A stretch of DNA of 64,000 bases. Origin: Ophioderma brevispina (lineage: Eukaryota > Echinodermata > Ophiuroidea > Amphilepidida > Ophiodermatidae). The first letter of the stretch is position 1; each line of letters opens with the position of its first letter. Under the pieces are notes generated by a model. It made no database searches, had not been told where the DNA came from, and worked only from the letters and a program-made list of their open reading frames with translations. The position numbers and the translations under genes are program-made. Location of the stretch: the NCBI GenBank assembly GCA_023653785.1, contig JAMKCH010014201.1:1-64000 (forward strand). The letters run 5' to 3'. Shown here one piece after another: positions 32,579 to 43,055 of this stretch.

Positions 32579-32734
32579 ACCCCAAGTTCTCCAATAGCTC
32601 GTTAAAGTTAATTAGCCAGGGTTGGAGGCGGTTGTGGTGGATGCAGATGCGGTGTGTACAGTTGCAATGGGAATCTATGCAGATAGTGTAATTTTACCAT
32701 GATTTCACTTATGTCTTCCTGTGTACATGTTTAA

Positions 32735-33080
32735 AGGCATTTCGTGATCCACAGCCTCGTCCCCTCGACTTACCTCAAAAAAGTTGAGATTTTCATATCA
32801 TCATCTGAACCGTTAATATTAGTAACCCATGTGTGCCAAATCTTACGTGCAAATTTGGTCGTGTCTGTAAGAAATTCGCAATTTTGTATTTTCTGTCCGT
32901 AAACGGACAGTAATTACAGCACAGTGGCCTATGGGATCGTGGGAAACGAGAATTTGCTCATGACACAAAACCACAAAGTCGGGATCAGCTAAAAAGTTGT
33001 GAATAAGCTTTTCTCAAGGATATCTAGTAAACAATTATGAATAAAACAGGTGGTGCTGGAATCATGAAATGCACCTTTAA
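32735..33080 (-). mobile_element. Repeat A, reversed copy
   Basis: A full-length copy of the TTAA-flanked MITE on the minus strand. Ends are TTTAAAGGCATTTCGTGATC and GATTCATGAAATGC-type text followed by ACCTTTAA. With 30958-31973 it makes an inverted pair that surrounds the MITE at 32312. Confidence 0.8.
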
Positions 33081-33249
33081 TAATTTTGAATTGCAGAGTA
33101 ATTATTTTAAAATATGAACGTGGTAATTTCTTTAAAATTATTCGAAATGAGAATATAGGTAATGCAATTACAGTAACAATGGTGATGAACAGTGTCCGAC
33201 TTAGGAAATTAGTTACATGCACAATTAGAACTTTTCCTTGAAAATAGGC

Positions 33250-33330
33250 TGAATTGCACAAAGATTTACATGCACAGACAAAATTTTACATGCACAGGGC
33301 CAATGTTACATGCATTTGTGCATGTAAAAC
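33250..33330. repeat. TTTACATGCACAGA triplet and hairpin
   Basis: TTTACATGCACAGACAAAAT occurs about three times and ends in a perfect hairpin, TTACATGCA-TTTG-TGCATGTAA, at 33306-33327. Confidence 0.6.
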
Positions 33331-33569
33331 CCCTCTAAATCGAACACTGGTGATGAATGAATCCATATACCAGCTTTTAAAATTTCGAATTGCAAATGAA
33401 ACAATTTTTCATTGTGTAAATTATCTGTCATTTGCATATATTTTTGCATGTTCTATTCTTGAATTTGAAATTGTTGCTTCATAGGATCATTCACTATGTA
33501 CATGTCTGCAGTAGTACACGTATGTGCAGGTATCATACATTCACCACCAACGGCACCAATGCATCTACC

Positions 33570-33908
33570 ACCCTGTATTTAAAGGTGGTTGTTCCGATTT
33601 ATGTGTATTTTGTTCTCTACTTGATATGAGAGCCTGGCACTTGCACATACACCCCATCAAGTACCGTGGTCCCGAAACAAACTTGCGGTTTTGGTGGTAG
33701 ACGCAATACTGTGCTAATAAAAGTGGTTAACCACTAAAACGGCGGTTTTTTGTTTATAAATATCTTGGGAATGAAATGGATTCGAGGGCTCAAATTTCAG
33801 GACGACAATGAGAAAAATACGGCCTTTCATCTGATATCAAAATCGATACTACTTCCGGGTAAATCGGGGGGGGGGGGTCCCAAAGACGATCGGAACACGC
33901 CCTTTTAA
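33570..33908 (+). mobile_element. TTAA-flanked MITE, fullest copy of a second family
   Basis: Ends TTTAAAGGTGGTTGTTCCGA and the complement of CGGAACACGCCCTTTTAA are imperfect terminal inverted repeats overlapping TTAA. A reversed relative lies at 790-1092. An 11-nt G run sits close to the right end. There is no coding capacity. Confidence 0.75.
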
Positions 33909-33909
33909 T

Positions 33910-35510
33910 GTGGTGAGCTATTATTGGCATTTAGAATGTTAACATCAAAGATTAGTTCATATTTTTTCAAGGATAAATTGCATGACTTGCAGAGCACACA
34001 CTATGCATTATACTATAGAGAGAAAACTTTGTCAGACATAGCAAAGCTGTAACAATTGGTAGAATTGGCAAAAAATGGCTTTTGCTGACCTACTATGGAC
34101 ATGGCCTTTTCTGCAATATCAGCTCTCTTTTGAAGGCACATACTGGTTTGTGCCATGCTCGACTGCACTTAACACTTATCATGTGTAGACTTGGACTGGG
34201 TCATCACAACCTTTTTCATAAAGGGGATATTTAACAAGTGCGACCAGCACTTACAGGCAACTTTGGTTCTTTGATTACTGATTAGTGCTGGTCTGACACT
34301 AAGAAAAGAATTGGCCATTGCTGTTAATTGCCTGTGAGGCATTTACCCCTGGGGGACCCAATTGCCGATGCTTGCCTGTGGGATATTTAACAGCTTTACA
34401 ACTTACAAGGAAATAGTTATAGGGTAAATGTCACAGCAGCTTTTAATTGCACAATGTGCTGATTATTGCTGATGGGATGTCTAGTGATCTGAACAGTTTG
34501 CTGCTAAGTGCTGCGCTGACATTTTCCCCTCAGGAACTCGGTGCAGTGTACATGTATGTAATAAGGTTAATTATAACACACATTTATAAAGATGATTTGA
34601 ATGGCAGATAGGTTAGGGATGATCTTACTTACATGTAATGAGCAACAAATTCCAACACCATTGCATTCATACACTGTCACTTTTTTTGCAAACTATGTCA
34701 CGGTTATGTAACATGTAACCTTAATATTATATGGCTGAATCGTCCAGGGTCCAACTACATGTGTAGAAAGGGCACATTATGGTTTTTGTCTTCCAAATTC
34801 AATAACATCAACTTCATAATGTGACTTCAGGAAAGAACTTATTACAAGAAGCATGCACTGTACATGTACCCTACTTTTTATTTTCTCACTCTCTGGAAAT
34901 TTGACTACATGCTCATAATGGTACTACATGTACATTAGCCTTGTCTTTATCAAAGACACCTCAACCAGGAATGCCGGAGGTGCGTGTCGAGAGCGAAGCC
35001 CTCGGCTGAGCGGAGCGAGGCATTTTTGTGTAAATAGGATAGCTCTGTGTTTTACAAGCATAATTATGTGGTCATACCGTCATGTGATTGTCCCTATACT
35101 AAAATTGTCGTGGGCCAACATTATCTGTCACTGAACCCTATTCTCTTCAACTGAACCCTTTCGTTAACCACAAGACGGTGTCTGACAGCAACATAAACAA
35201 TGATGCCGCCAACGTTAGTATCAACATTTGCCTGACAGCAATGCTTCGCACAGGGCCTCTATATGTATTGCCCATCGTGCCAGATAAGTTATGAAGTTTA
35301 ACCCTGGAAACTTGTAAGAAAAACAAACCACAAAGTAAATGTGGAAAGGCGATGCACACACTCCCCATGAGAGGGCGCTATACCACATCGTATGTGGGCC
35401 TGTAGAAAATAAAATTGATGAAAGAAAGGCTAACATTAACCCTAAAACTGTTCTCGCTTCTAGCCTGTTGTCGTTTCTAGCTTATCTCCCGTGAGGAAGG
35501 GAAGGGGTAA
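33910..35510. other. Unannotated sequence
   Basis: It has moderate GC in places but no domain-bearing frame or repeat relative. A short self-complementary patch GAGCGAAGCCCTCGGCTGAGC lies near 34990. Confidence 0.4.
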
Positions 35511-35514
35511 AGGG

Positions 35515-35600
35515 ATCAAGGATTGGACATCTAATTAGGTGGGATTCGAACCAGGGGCTCCCGGTGTCCCGGGCCTATGACCAGGGAGGGCAAGCCATGA
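35515..35600 (-). ncRNA. tRNA-like fragment with perfect B box (pseudogene or SINE head)
   Basis: On the minus strand CTGGTTCGAATCCCACC contains GGTTCGAATCC, a perfect RNA polymerase III B box, preceded by GTCATAGGCCCGGG like an anticodon arm. The T stem and anticodon stem do not pair properly and no A box is convincing, so this is not an intact tRNA. It may be a decayed tRNA or a SINE fragment. Confidence 0.35.
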
Positions 35601-35604
35601 GTGT

Positions 35605-36770
35605 GTCGCTGGCCCAGCCAGCGATTTCGTGCACGTGTGTGTGTTCGTACAATGACATCATCGCATCTTTTAAACTTGCTGCATTTTCTAGTCTCACGCA
35701 CGTATACAGGACCGAAATTAATTTCAGCACAATCTTGATGTACAAGTTTACAAAAGTTTGAAGGAATGATGAAGGAACTATCTCAAGCTGGCAATTAAAA
35801 TATGAACACACTGTAGTCATCAGACAAGACTTGGGGAATTTAACCCCTTGAGAACTACAGGCCGATTGGTTAAAAAGAAGGTGATACCGTTTATTGAACC
35901 AATCAGGTACATTGTTAGAATGATGGTATCCCTCAGAAAGAGTGGAGTGAAATATTTTAGAAAAGCTGCTGTAATTGGTAACCCAAATGAACACGTTGAG
36001 TAACCAACCAATCACAATCATTGTAAGAAATGCAGTAGACTCCAGGGGGTTAAGATTTGGGAAGTGGACAATTTGCTTGGTAATTGCTGGTGTACTGTGA
36101 GGAAACTCAGGTAGTACACAGTCTTCAGGGAGAGTTCATAACCATACATCTGGGATGCCAATTTGAACCAGATTTCTTTATTTTTTAAAAGGGACTAAAC
36201 TTTGCAGAGTCTCACAGGGATCGTAAATTGCGACTTATGTAAACTTGAACAGACAGATTCATTATTAAGGTCTAATTTAAAGATATTTAAAGCTTGCAAG
36301 TAGGCCAGTAACCTAGCTAGAAGTCACTACATGCCTTCAGGTACGATGACTGGGGAATTTGCTCAATTACGTGATTAACCTTTTTTCAATTTTGAAGGGG
36401 GAGAAGGAGAAGAAGAAGAAATGAAACATTGCAGAAATTTGGATTTTACTTTTTTTTTGGGGGGGGGGGATTTGACATGTGTGTACCTTGCTACTTGTTG
36501 AAAGATTGCAAATTGGCCCCATAAGATGTTGTGGAGGGTTTTTGTAATGGCGTACATCTAGCCTAGGCCTAACAGAATACCTTTTATAAGAGGTCCGCGT
36601 GCGACATCCATAAGGGGTGGGGTTTATTAGTCGGTTGCACAGCCACATTTACGTGCATCACGCTTAATTATAGTCAGAAATTACAAAACATACCCTGTAT
36701 CCATGTGGTCTGTTTTGATAGGGCCTGTACCTCTTGCTATTTGCTGGAACCCTGCTCAGAAACGTTTTGA
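35605..36770. other. Unannotated sequence
   Basis: A 148-codon minus-strand frame (35575-36021) has no recognisable domain or supporting signal. A G run at about 36462 and a GA-rich tract at 36399-36422 are the only notable features. Confidence 0.4.
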
Positions 36771-36771
36771 T

Positions 36772-37575
36772 TTAAAGCGGCACTGGCATATTTTCAGAAA
36801 ATATGAAATTTCTTCAATCCTTGTAATTGATAGTCTAGGCCATTGGAAGAATAGAGGTATTTTACACATAAAAATAACACGCCCAAAAAACAGAGGGGGA
36901 TATTACATGTAAGGCCAAGAAAAAAAGTTTGTCTCAGAAGACTGCGCGCATTTTGTTTAAAATTGGTCTTTGACCGCATAAGTTTTTTAGGTTTTACTCA
37001 TTTGAAAATTAACAAAAAAATTTTAAAAAATATATATTTGGCTGCAAAGTGGGTAAAAATGTATTTAAAAAAATCCTGCATTTTGCATTAGCATTTTTCT
37101 AAAAACAAAAACAAAAATGCATTTCGCATTGCAATTTTTCACATTTCTTCTGAGACAAACTTTTTCTTTTTTCCTAATATGAGGCTAAAGACATCCAGGT
37201 AATTTGTAGGCCAACTTTTAAGTTTGCCCTAATTTTGATCAATAAATGTGTCTATTTCATAGTCTCCTACTCATTGATTTTAAATTCACAGAGGTCATAG
37301 ACCTCTCAAACAAGGTGCATGCCATGGGAATCTACTCTGGGGGTGTGTTTTCTTGTGTTAAACATCATTTCTGCATCGTCTACTGGATTTATGTCGCCGG
37401 AGTCATTAATTATAAAATTGTTCTGTTTACCCATAAGTGCGCTGTTTGGGGCTTAATAATTTCAGGTGAGGGCTAATATACAAATTAAAAGTTACAATGA
37501 TGCAAAAATTTCATTTTTTTTAAATCTAGAGGGCGCACTATTTTTCAAATGTGCAAGTGTCTCTGTGAAAATGGC
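36772..37575 (+). mobile_element. Repeat E, copy with nested MITE
   Basis: It begins TTTAAAGCGGCACTGGC and ends near GCGCACTATTTTTCAAATGTG. It aligns with 8219-8320 plus 11808-12240, which prove the pieces belong together. It is not interrupted by the DIRS block, but carries a different insertion at 36919-37172. Confidence 0.75.
36919..37172. mobile_element. ~250-bp MITE nested in repeat E
   Basis: The left end AAAAAAAGTTTGTCTCAGAAGA-type sequence is repeated inverted at the right (TTCTGAGACAAACTTTTT). The empty-site version in the copy at 11808 lacks it entirely. ATGTAAGG and ATATGAGG beside the ends may be a worn target duplication. Confidence 0.75.
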
Positions 37576-37660
37576 TGATTCCTAAGCTAGCGAATGACAA
37601 AGAAAATGGTTGAAAATTGGTAAATCCCTTATAGCCAATAGGTATTTTGTATTTATCCAG

Positions 37661-37816
37661 GCTGAAATGCCAACATTTCACACTCACTGCACCCTGTCAT
37701 TCAAAACACAGTGTCTTGCCTTTGACATCCTCACACAGCCGAGCAGAGAGGAGAAGTCCTATTTTGTCTCCATCCTGACATGCAAGAAGACTGAAGTGTT
37801 AAAGATAGACTCCTGA
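37661..37816 (+). CDS. Candidate terminal exon of an unidentified gene
   Basis: An acceptor TTTGTATTTATCCAG precedes an open frame of 51 codons plus TGA at 37814-37816. It reads EMPTFHTHCTLSFKTQCLAF through to KKTEVLKIDS. About 59 percent of third codon positions are G or C in a region that is roughly a third G+C, which argues for real coding sequence. I do not recognise the protein: it is a mixed, moderately polar C-terminus with no transmembrane segment. The frame assumes phase 0 at the acceptor. Upstream exons were not found. An AATAAA lies 236 bp downstream. Confidence 0.5.
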   Translation, partial: AEMPTFHTHCTLSFKTQCLAFDILTQPSREEKSYFVSILTCKKTEVLKIDS

Positions 37817-38051
37817 GGCCGGTGTTTCCACCAAGGATTTCCTCAGTAAAATTGGATTTACATGGATGCGTCCTTTCACTACTATAGTCTGTTTGGAGCT
37901 AGATAAGCAAACTCGGTTTTTAAAACTATACAGTGAGATCAAGGGAGTAAAGAGAGAGTGTGTAGCTCCTATACATGTATGTACGCTCATCTTGTATGTA
38001 GAGCTGAAAGATTTGCTACTAATGTAAGACCAATGCAAGATAAGAATTTTT

Positions 38052-38057
38052 AATAAA
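38052..38057 (+). terminator. Candidate polyadenylation signal AATAAA
   Basis: TTTTTAATAAAATTAGC lies downstream of the candidate terminal exon at a normal 3' UTR distance. A single hexamer in AT-rich DNA is weak evidence on its own. Confidence 0.35.
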
Positions 38058-38192
38058 ATTAGCACAAAAAAAGATAAATTTGCCAACCAACCCATGATTT
38101 TCATTTACAATCAAATACCTTGAACCTGAAGTAAATTATAATTTTGCATCACCTGCATTAGTGCTAAATCCAAATTCTGTGTATCCTTCTGT

Positions 38193-38331
38193 CAGGGATG
38201 TGATTTTTCCTCCAATTGGAGGATTTCCTCCTTTTTGACTTTTTGACCCCTGTACAAAAGTAAAGAAGAGCTTGCAAATTCCTACCTTTTTCTTTCTTTT
38301 CCTCCTTTTTGGAAATGAAATCTCATCCCTG
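38193..38331. mobile_element. 139-bp MITE with 6-bp target duplication (family H)
   Basis: The ends CAGGGATGTGATTTTTCC and the complement of GGAAATGAAATCTCATCCCTG are terminal inverted repeats, flanked by TTCTGT on both sides (38187-38192 and 38332-38337). A second copy is at 49110. The interior is FTCC-rich: TTTCCTCC recurs several times. Confidence 0.8.
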
Positions 38332-38414
38332 TTCTGTGTGTATTTACATGTATTTCATTAACATAATTCAAATTGCTTGTAAATGGACATGTTAACTCCA
38401 AATTGCCCCCAATC

Positions 38415-38570
38415 TCAGGTCATATGTGCACCATAGAGGCTTGCATGTCATGGAAGGCTTAAAGGTCGCACACCAAGGTCAAAGGTCATTAGAGGTCAAC
38501 CTTATGCAGAGAGTGAAGGAAAAGTGGATTGTGAAAGCAGGTGACACTAATGGTTCAAGAACCACCTTGT
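38415..38570 (+). repeat. AGGTCA-rich repeat tail
   Basis: AGGTCAAAGGTCATTAGAGGTCA (38487 on) holds three half-sites in DR1 then DR4 spacing. It ends GTGACACTAATGG, TTCAAGAACCACCTTG, the same closing phrase as at 42050-42075 and, in part, 48385 and 60190. It is the tail of a family related to the large elements at 47 and 58 kb. Confidence 0.6.
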
Positions 38571-38571
38571 T

Positions 38572-38904
38572 AAAGGCGCATTTCGTGATTCCAGCTCCTT
38601 CTGTTTTACATTGTTTACTAGATATCCTCGAGAAAAGCTTATTCACAAAATTTGAGTTGATCCTGATCTTGCAGTTTGGTGTTATGAGCAATTATTTTCC
38701 AAGGTCCCATTGGCCACTGTGCTGTAATTTTCTGTCTGTTTACGGACAGAAAATACAAAATTGCACATTTTTTACAGATAGAACCGAATTTGCACATTAG
38801 GTACACATGGATTAATAAGGCTAACAGTTCAGATGATATAAAATCTCAACTTTTTGGATGTAAGTTGGGGGGACAAGGTTGTGGATCATGAAATGCCCCT
38901 TTAA
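38572..38904 (+). mobile_element. Repeat A, full copy
   Basis: Bounded by TTAA with ends TTAAAGGCGCATTTCGTGAT and ATCATGAAATGCCCCTTTAA. Internally it has TCTGTCTGTTTACGGACAGA, a 9-bp hairpin near 38741. Copies at 40815 and 32735 (reversed) are similar in length (about 335-345 bp). Confidence 0.85.
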
Positions 38905-38909
38905 ATAAG

Positions 38910-39520
38910 TGTCCAAATCAGATGCAGGTCAACAAAGTTAATACACACGTTAAATAATTTAAATGGAAACATTCGTATTGCACCCTACAATGTGTATTTC
39001 CTAAGCCAAACCAATTCCGTGTATGGCATGTAGAGTTCTGTAGTTCTAAAACCAAATTTTGTCCTAAATCAACAGATTGTGTTTTGTTTGCATTGCATGG
39101 ATTTCACACACACAGTACAATCAGATTTCAAAACTAAGGACTTATCTGATACTTAGTGCCGTGTTCTGAAGCTTAGTGACATTTTATTGTTGTAGTTAAC
39201 TCTCACTTCCTGATTTTGTTTTACCAATTGCATTTCAGTAGATTTGCCGTACTGTGAAACAATTTCTGGTGCAAACTTGTCACAGATTTGAAAGCAGACT
39301 CTTTTCAATGGCATAAAATGTTCACGAACCTAACAAAGCATTTATGCGCACACACATACACACACCTTTTGTGAGGTACACGTCCCATTGGCAGTAACAA
39401 GCACACTTTCTTCTAATTGCCGGTTGTACGTCTAGAAGTAAAAATGTTTTTCTGGTTACTGCTCACTGGACGTGTTGTCGGGTGGAACATGTGACTTGTA
39501 AACCATGCAAACTCAACACA
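38910..39520. other. Unannotated AT-rich sequence
   Basis: No repeat relative or exon was recognised; short CACACACATACACAC near 39350. Confidence 0.4.
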
Positions 39521-39524
39521 ATGT

Positions 39525-39665
39525 ATATCGAGGGTTTAGGGCAAAAAGGCCGCATCTGCAATAGCTGCCACATGTAAGATTTGGCAGGTATAACACTTTA
39601 TAAGAACACAACTGACAAATGGCAGCTATTGCAGATGGGGCCTTCTTGCACTAAACCCTCAATAT
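39525..39665. mobile_element. Hairpin MITE with GAGGGTTTAG ends, copy 1
   Basis: The left arm holds CGAGGGTTTAGGGCAAAAAG and GCATCTGCAATAGCTGCCA; the right arm is their complement with few mismatches (TGGCAGCTATTGCAGATG and TTGCACTAAACCCTC). The arms are about 45 bp around a ~45-nt loop. A relative with the same ends is at 62712-62838. A transcript would form a long precursor-like hairpin. Confidence 0.8.
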
Positions 39666-39837
39666 TTGCTCTCCATCTGTGAAATATACCTGTACCCCCA
39701 AATGGAGACCTATTTTCTACCAACATTGCATAGGCCTGCATTTGTTTATAATTTTGGAACCCAAAACCAAGCGCCATCCATGGTTCCACGGGTGTCCACA
39801 GTTGTCATGTTATTTGCAAATATGCGTCTTGCCGATG

Positions 39838-39909
39838 AACACACATGCATGCACGCTTGCATGCAGACATGCGTGCACGCACACATGCAGATGCACGTAC
39901 ACACACACA
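39838..39909. repeat. Alternating purine-pyrimidine tract
   Basis: ACACATGCATGCACGC, GCATGCAGACATGCGTGCAC and CACACATGCAGATGCACGTA follow one another for ~70 bp with only a few breaks in alternation. Such tracts favour Z-form DNA. Confidence 0.6.
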
Positions 39910-40400
39910 AGGTAACAAAATACCAAAAAAAAGAAATTGTAATTTAGATTTGTCTATTAGTTAGGTAAAATAAACATAAACCCATAATGGTATTGATACT
40001 TTTACATAAAAATGTGTAATATGGACAAATTTGATTAAATTTGGAGAGGGATAAATTGTGTAAATTCAAAATGACTGACAACTAGATAGAAATTGAGGGA
40101 TTTAAACAAAATTTAATATTGTTGTGCAATTATAAATTAAAAATATATGTTTTACTTAAAGCAATTTAACTTAATTTGACAGTAAACTTATTTTACCATT
40201 TAAAAAAGATTGTAATCTTCTGTTAAATCCCCAAATTACGAAAGATTAATCGTGTGGAAAAGTATTGTACACATACACATTTAGAATGACATGATAAATA
40301 GTCCATGCTCAGTGAGGCAGTTAAAATATACTACATGCAATAGTTTCAAAATAATGCAAAGAACTATTTTAACTTATACTGTGTATGATAGAAGTGACGA
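39910..40400. other. Very AT-rich unannotated sequence
   Basis: Long AATT-rich text without repeats or frames that I could assign. Confidence 0.4.
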
Positions 40401-40406
40401 AAGCAT

Positions 40407-40722
40407 TTTTATCCACCTGGCTTGAAAAGCAGAGGGGAAATGTGTGATAACGTGCATGTCCGTATGTGTATGTACACATGTGTATGTACGGGTGCGCGCG
40501 TGTGTGTGTGTGTTCCAGTTTGGATAGGTTTTTGTTTTTCATGTATCCTTCGAAAAGTTTATGTCCGATTTACACCAGACTTGGGGTTAAGGTGTAATAG
40601 GGATTCCTTCATTTGTGGATGATGTCAAAGGTCATGGACCAAGGTCAAAGTCATCTGAGGTTATGTTTCAGACTGCCATCTTGCCAGGGGGATGACGCAA
40701 GTTTACTTGCAGTATTTTTAAG
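40407..40722 (+). mobile_element. Repeat C, copy 1
   Basis: It opens with TATCCACCTGGCTTGAAAAG and closes with TGCCAGGGGGATGACGC, inverted versions of each other, then GCAAGTTTACTTGC, a hairpin. Inside are a GT tract (40497-40514), GTTCCAGTTTGG, and AAAGGTCATGGACCAAGGTCA. The second copy is at 43505-43740 and lacks the AGGTCA part. The layout mirrors the large elements at 47 and 58 kb in miniature. Confidence 0.75.
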
Positions 40723-40814
40723 CACGATTCTGAGTCGTGGGTGCATGCCTGTGTGTGAGTGTTAGGGCGTATTTGTCTTTGCTATCTAACTGGGAATAGA
40801 CATTTTCCTGTAAT

Positions 40815-41160
40815 TAAAGGTGCATTTTGTGATTCCAGCATATTCTGTTTTATTCATTGTTCACTAGATATCCTTGAGAAAAGCTTATTCACAAGTTTTT
40901 AGCTGATTCCTACTTTGCGGTTTTGTGTTAATGAGCAAATGCTCGTTTCCCACGGTCCCATAGGCCACTGTGCTATAATTTGTCCATTTACGGACAGAAA
41001 ATACAAAATCACGAATTTCTTACAGACACGACCGAATTTGCACGTAAGATTTGGCACACATGGATCACTAATGTTAGCGGTTCAGATGATATGAAAATCT
41101 CAACTTTTTTGAGGCAAGTCGGGGGGACGAGGCTGTAGATCACGAAATGCCCCTTTAAGG
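40815..41160 (+). mobile_element. Repeat A, full copy
   Basis: TTAAAGGTGCATTTTGTGAT and GATCACGAAATGCCCCTTTAA define the ends. It abuts the family J MITE at 41168 with only 7 bp between. Confidence 0.85.
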
Positions 41161-41167
41161 ATAGACT

Positions 41168-41444
41168 CAGAGGGTGTATTGAGTCAATCCCACAATGCAC
41201 CAGTTTTGGAAATTTCACCTCAATAGGGTCATGTGATCCCATAAAAATCCTTTTCTCAACACATGAAAACCCTGACTTTTACGGTTTATGTTAGTACTAA
41301 GGGAATTTTTAGCATGATTATGAAATTTCTTGTGATTCTTAAAATTTTCAAACACTTTTTATCTCCAAGTACTGACACATGGTTAGTACAGTACAGCATA
41401 GGCACATTGCAATGCATTTGGGGATTAGTTCAAAACACTGTCTG
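41168..41444. mobile_element. Family J MITE, copy 1
   Basis: The left end CAGAGGGTGTATTGAGTCAA is inverted at the right end (complement CCAGACAGTGTTTTGAACTA). GATAGACT on the left and GAATAAGACT on the right may be a worn 8-bp duplication. The better-preserved copy is at 50206-50495. Confidence 0.7.
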
Positions 41445-41699
41445 GAATAAGACTGTTAACTGGTGATATTCCCCATTTTGGGGATTATAAATTGGGTTCC
41501 TCAAGTTTTAGCATTCAGAACTTCTGTCATGAGAATTTACAGGTCAGCTGGAGTGTATCCCACATGTTATCTGCCAGGATTCATTTTGGTGTTGCCTAAT
41601 TTCATGTGTCTATGTGTGTATGTTTGTGTATTAAGGTTATCATTTTCCCAAGTGTCGCTGGTGTGGGAAGAACAAGTCCAATTGTTATTAAAATTAGGT

Positions 41700-42080
41700 C
41701 ATAGGTACAGCATGTATATGTTAATTAGATCAAAGATCACTTAGGGGTCAAAGGTCATCTGAGTTCAAAAACAAAGGTTTTGCCATCAAAACTTGATCAT
41801 AGACCTACAACATGGGAATTTGGAACACACCATATTTTAATGAGTTCAAAGCTAACATAATAGGTCAAAGGTCATCTGAAGTCAAATTGTAAAGGGGGAG
41901 GGGTGGCAATTAATTTTTTTGGAAGTTGAAATTCAATTGTAACTAAACTTGGGTTATACACATAGATGCCAAATTGGAACTTCCACATGTTAATGGGGTC
42001 CAAGATCACATATAAGATCAAATACAAATGTTTCTAGACCACAGAAAAGTGACACTTGTGGTTCAAGAATCGCCTTGCTA
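41700..42080 (+). repeat. AGGTCA-rich repeat, long decayed copy
   Basis: It contains GGGTCAAAGGTCATCTGAG, AGGTCAAAGGTCATCTGAAG (both DR1) and ends GTGACACTTGTGGTTCAAG, AATCGCCTTG. About 130-bp periodicity is visible: 'AACTTGATCATAGACCTACA' and 'AAACTTGGGTTATACACATA' occupy equivalent positions, each followed by an AACATG or CACATG phrase. Confidence 0.6.
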
Positions 42081-42127
42081 TAGGTACATGTATGAAGCTA
42101 CATGCAACTTTTCCCCAGTTAGTGAAG

Positions 42128-42147
42128 ACTATGTGTGTGTGTGTGTG
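42128..42147. repeat. Short (GT)n microsatellite
   Basis: GTGTGTGTGTGTGTGTG following CTAT. Minor feature. Confidence 0.7.
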
Positions 42148-42149
42148 TC

Positions 42150-43045
42150 CATATTAAAATGATTTAGTTTGAAAAAAGAAAGAGTTAAAATTTAGTAAAT
42201 AAACATCTGCTCAGTACACAGCAAGAAGTTAACACAAAACAAAGAATTGCCAACACCTGACATGATGCGCATATTGCATGGCCTCTGAAGTCTCAAACAA
42301 TATTGGAGGATATGTATGGTTCATTGAATTACACTACAGGGGCAATGGTCACTTTCTTTTCAAATTCTAAGTGTTTTTTTTTAAACGACAGCTGATAATT
42401 CTTTGATTCTTTGATTTAACCATGGAGTTATATTTAACAGATACCATGATAATATGCAATATTGCTGATAGTAAATGCTTGTTTCTGCCTAAATTTATCT
42501 GTATATTATTTGGGATTATAATAAATGTAAAATATTTCCGTTGAAAAATAGCAACCTCTGTTAGTGCTTGTCTGAACATAATGCATTTTCCAGTCAGTAG
42601 CTAATGGTGTACGAGCATCCTCATGCTTTTAGACTTCAAATAGCCTTCATCAAGTGGCCATTTAATGTAACAATGCAATCATGGGGTTGATTGAGAGCCA
42701 TAAATTGAGTCCAAAAATAAATTGTACCAATATATTTTAATAAAATAATGCTATCCTATGTTGAAAGGAATGAAGGATGGAGAATGCTTTGTCACATCTC
42801 TGCTCCTTCATAGTGAAAGCGTTAAACAGAAAAAAGAAGTCTTTGTCTGTGGATATGATTCTGCAAATTCGACGAGAATTGCAGAATCAATTCTGGCAGT
42901 GATTCTTGTAGCATCCAGATAAGAGAATAAATTTCTCCCATTGAATCATGTATTAATTAAGTGTTGTCATTTCAAGTAAATGATTCTCACAAACTCGGAT
43001 GAATTTGTATCTTTGATGATTAAAGATGAAGAATAATAGAAATGT
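42150..43045. other. Unannotated AT-rich sequence
   Basis: No element, exon or RNA was recognised. Confidence 0.4.
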
Positions 43046-43055
43046 AGGCTGAGTG

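Noticed and set aside
35515..35600. Intact tRNA gene
   Set aside because: The B box is perfect, but the T stem and anticodon stem do not pair and there is no convincing A box.
35575..36021. 148-codon minus-strand open frame
   Set aside because: It has no recognisable domain, no compositional shift and overlaps a tRNA-like fragment. Chance frames of this length occur in 64 kb.
40497..40514. GT microsatellites as independent loci
   Set aside because: The GT tracts at 40497 and 43569 occupy the same place in two copies of repeat C and belong to that element.
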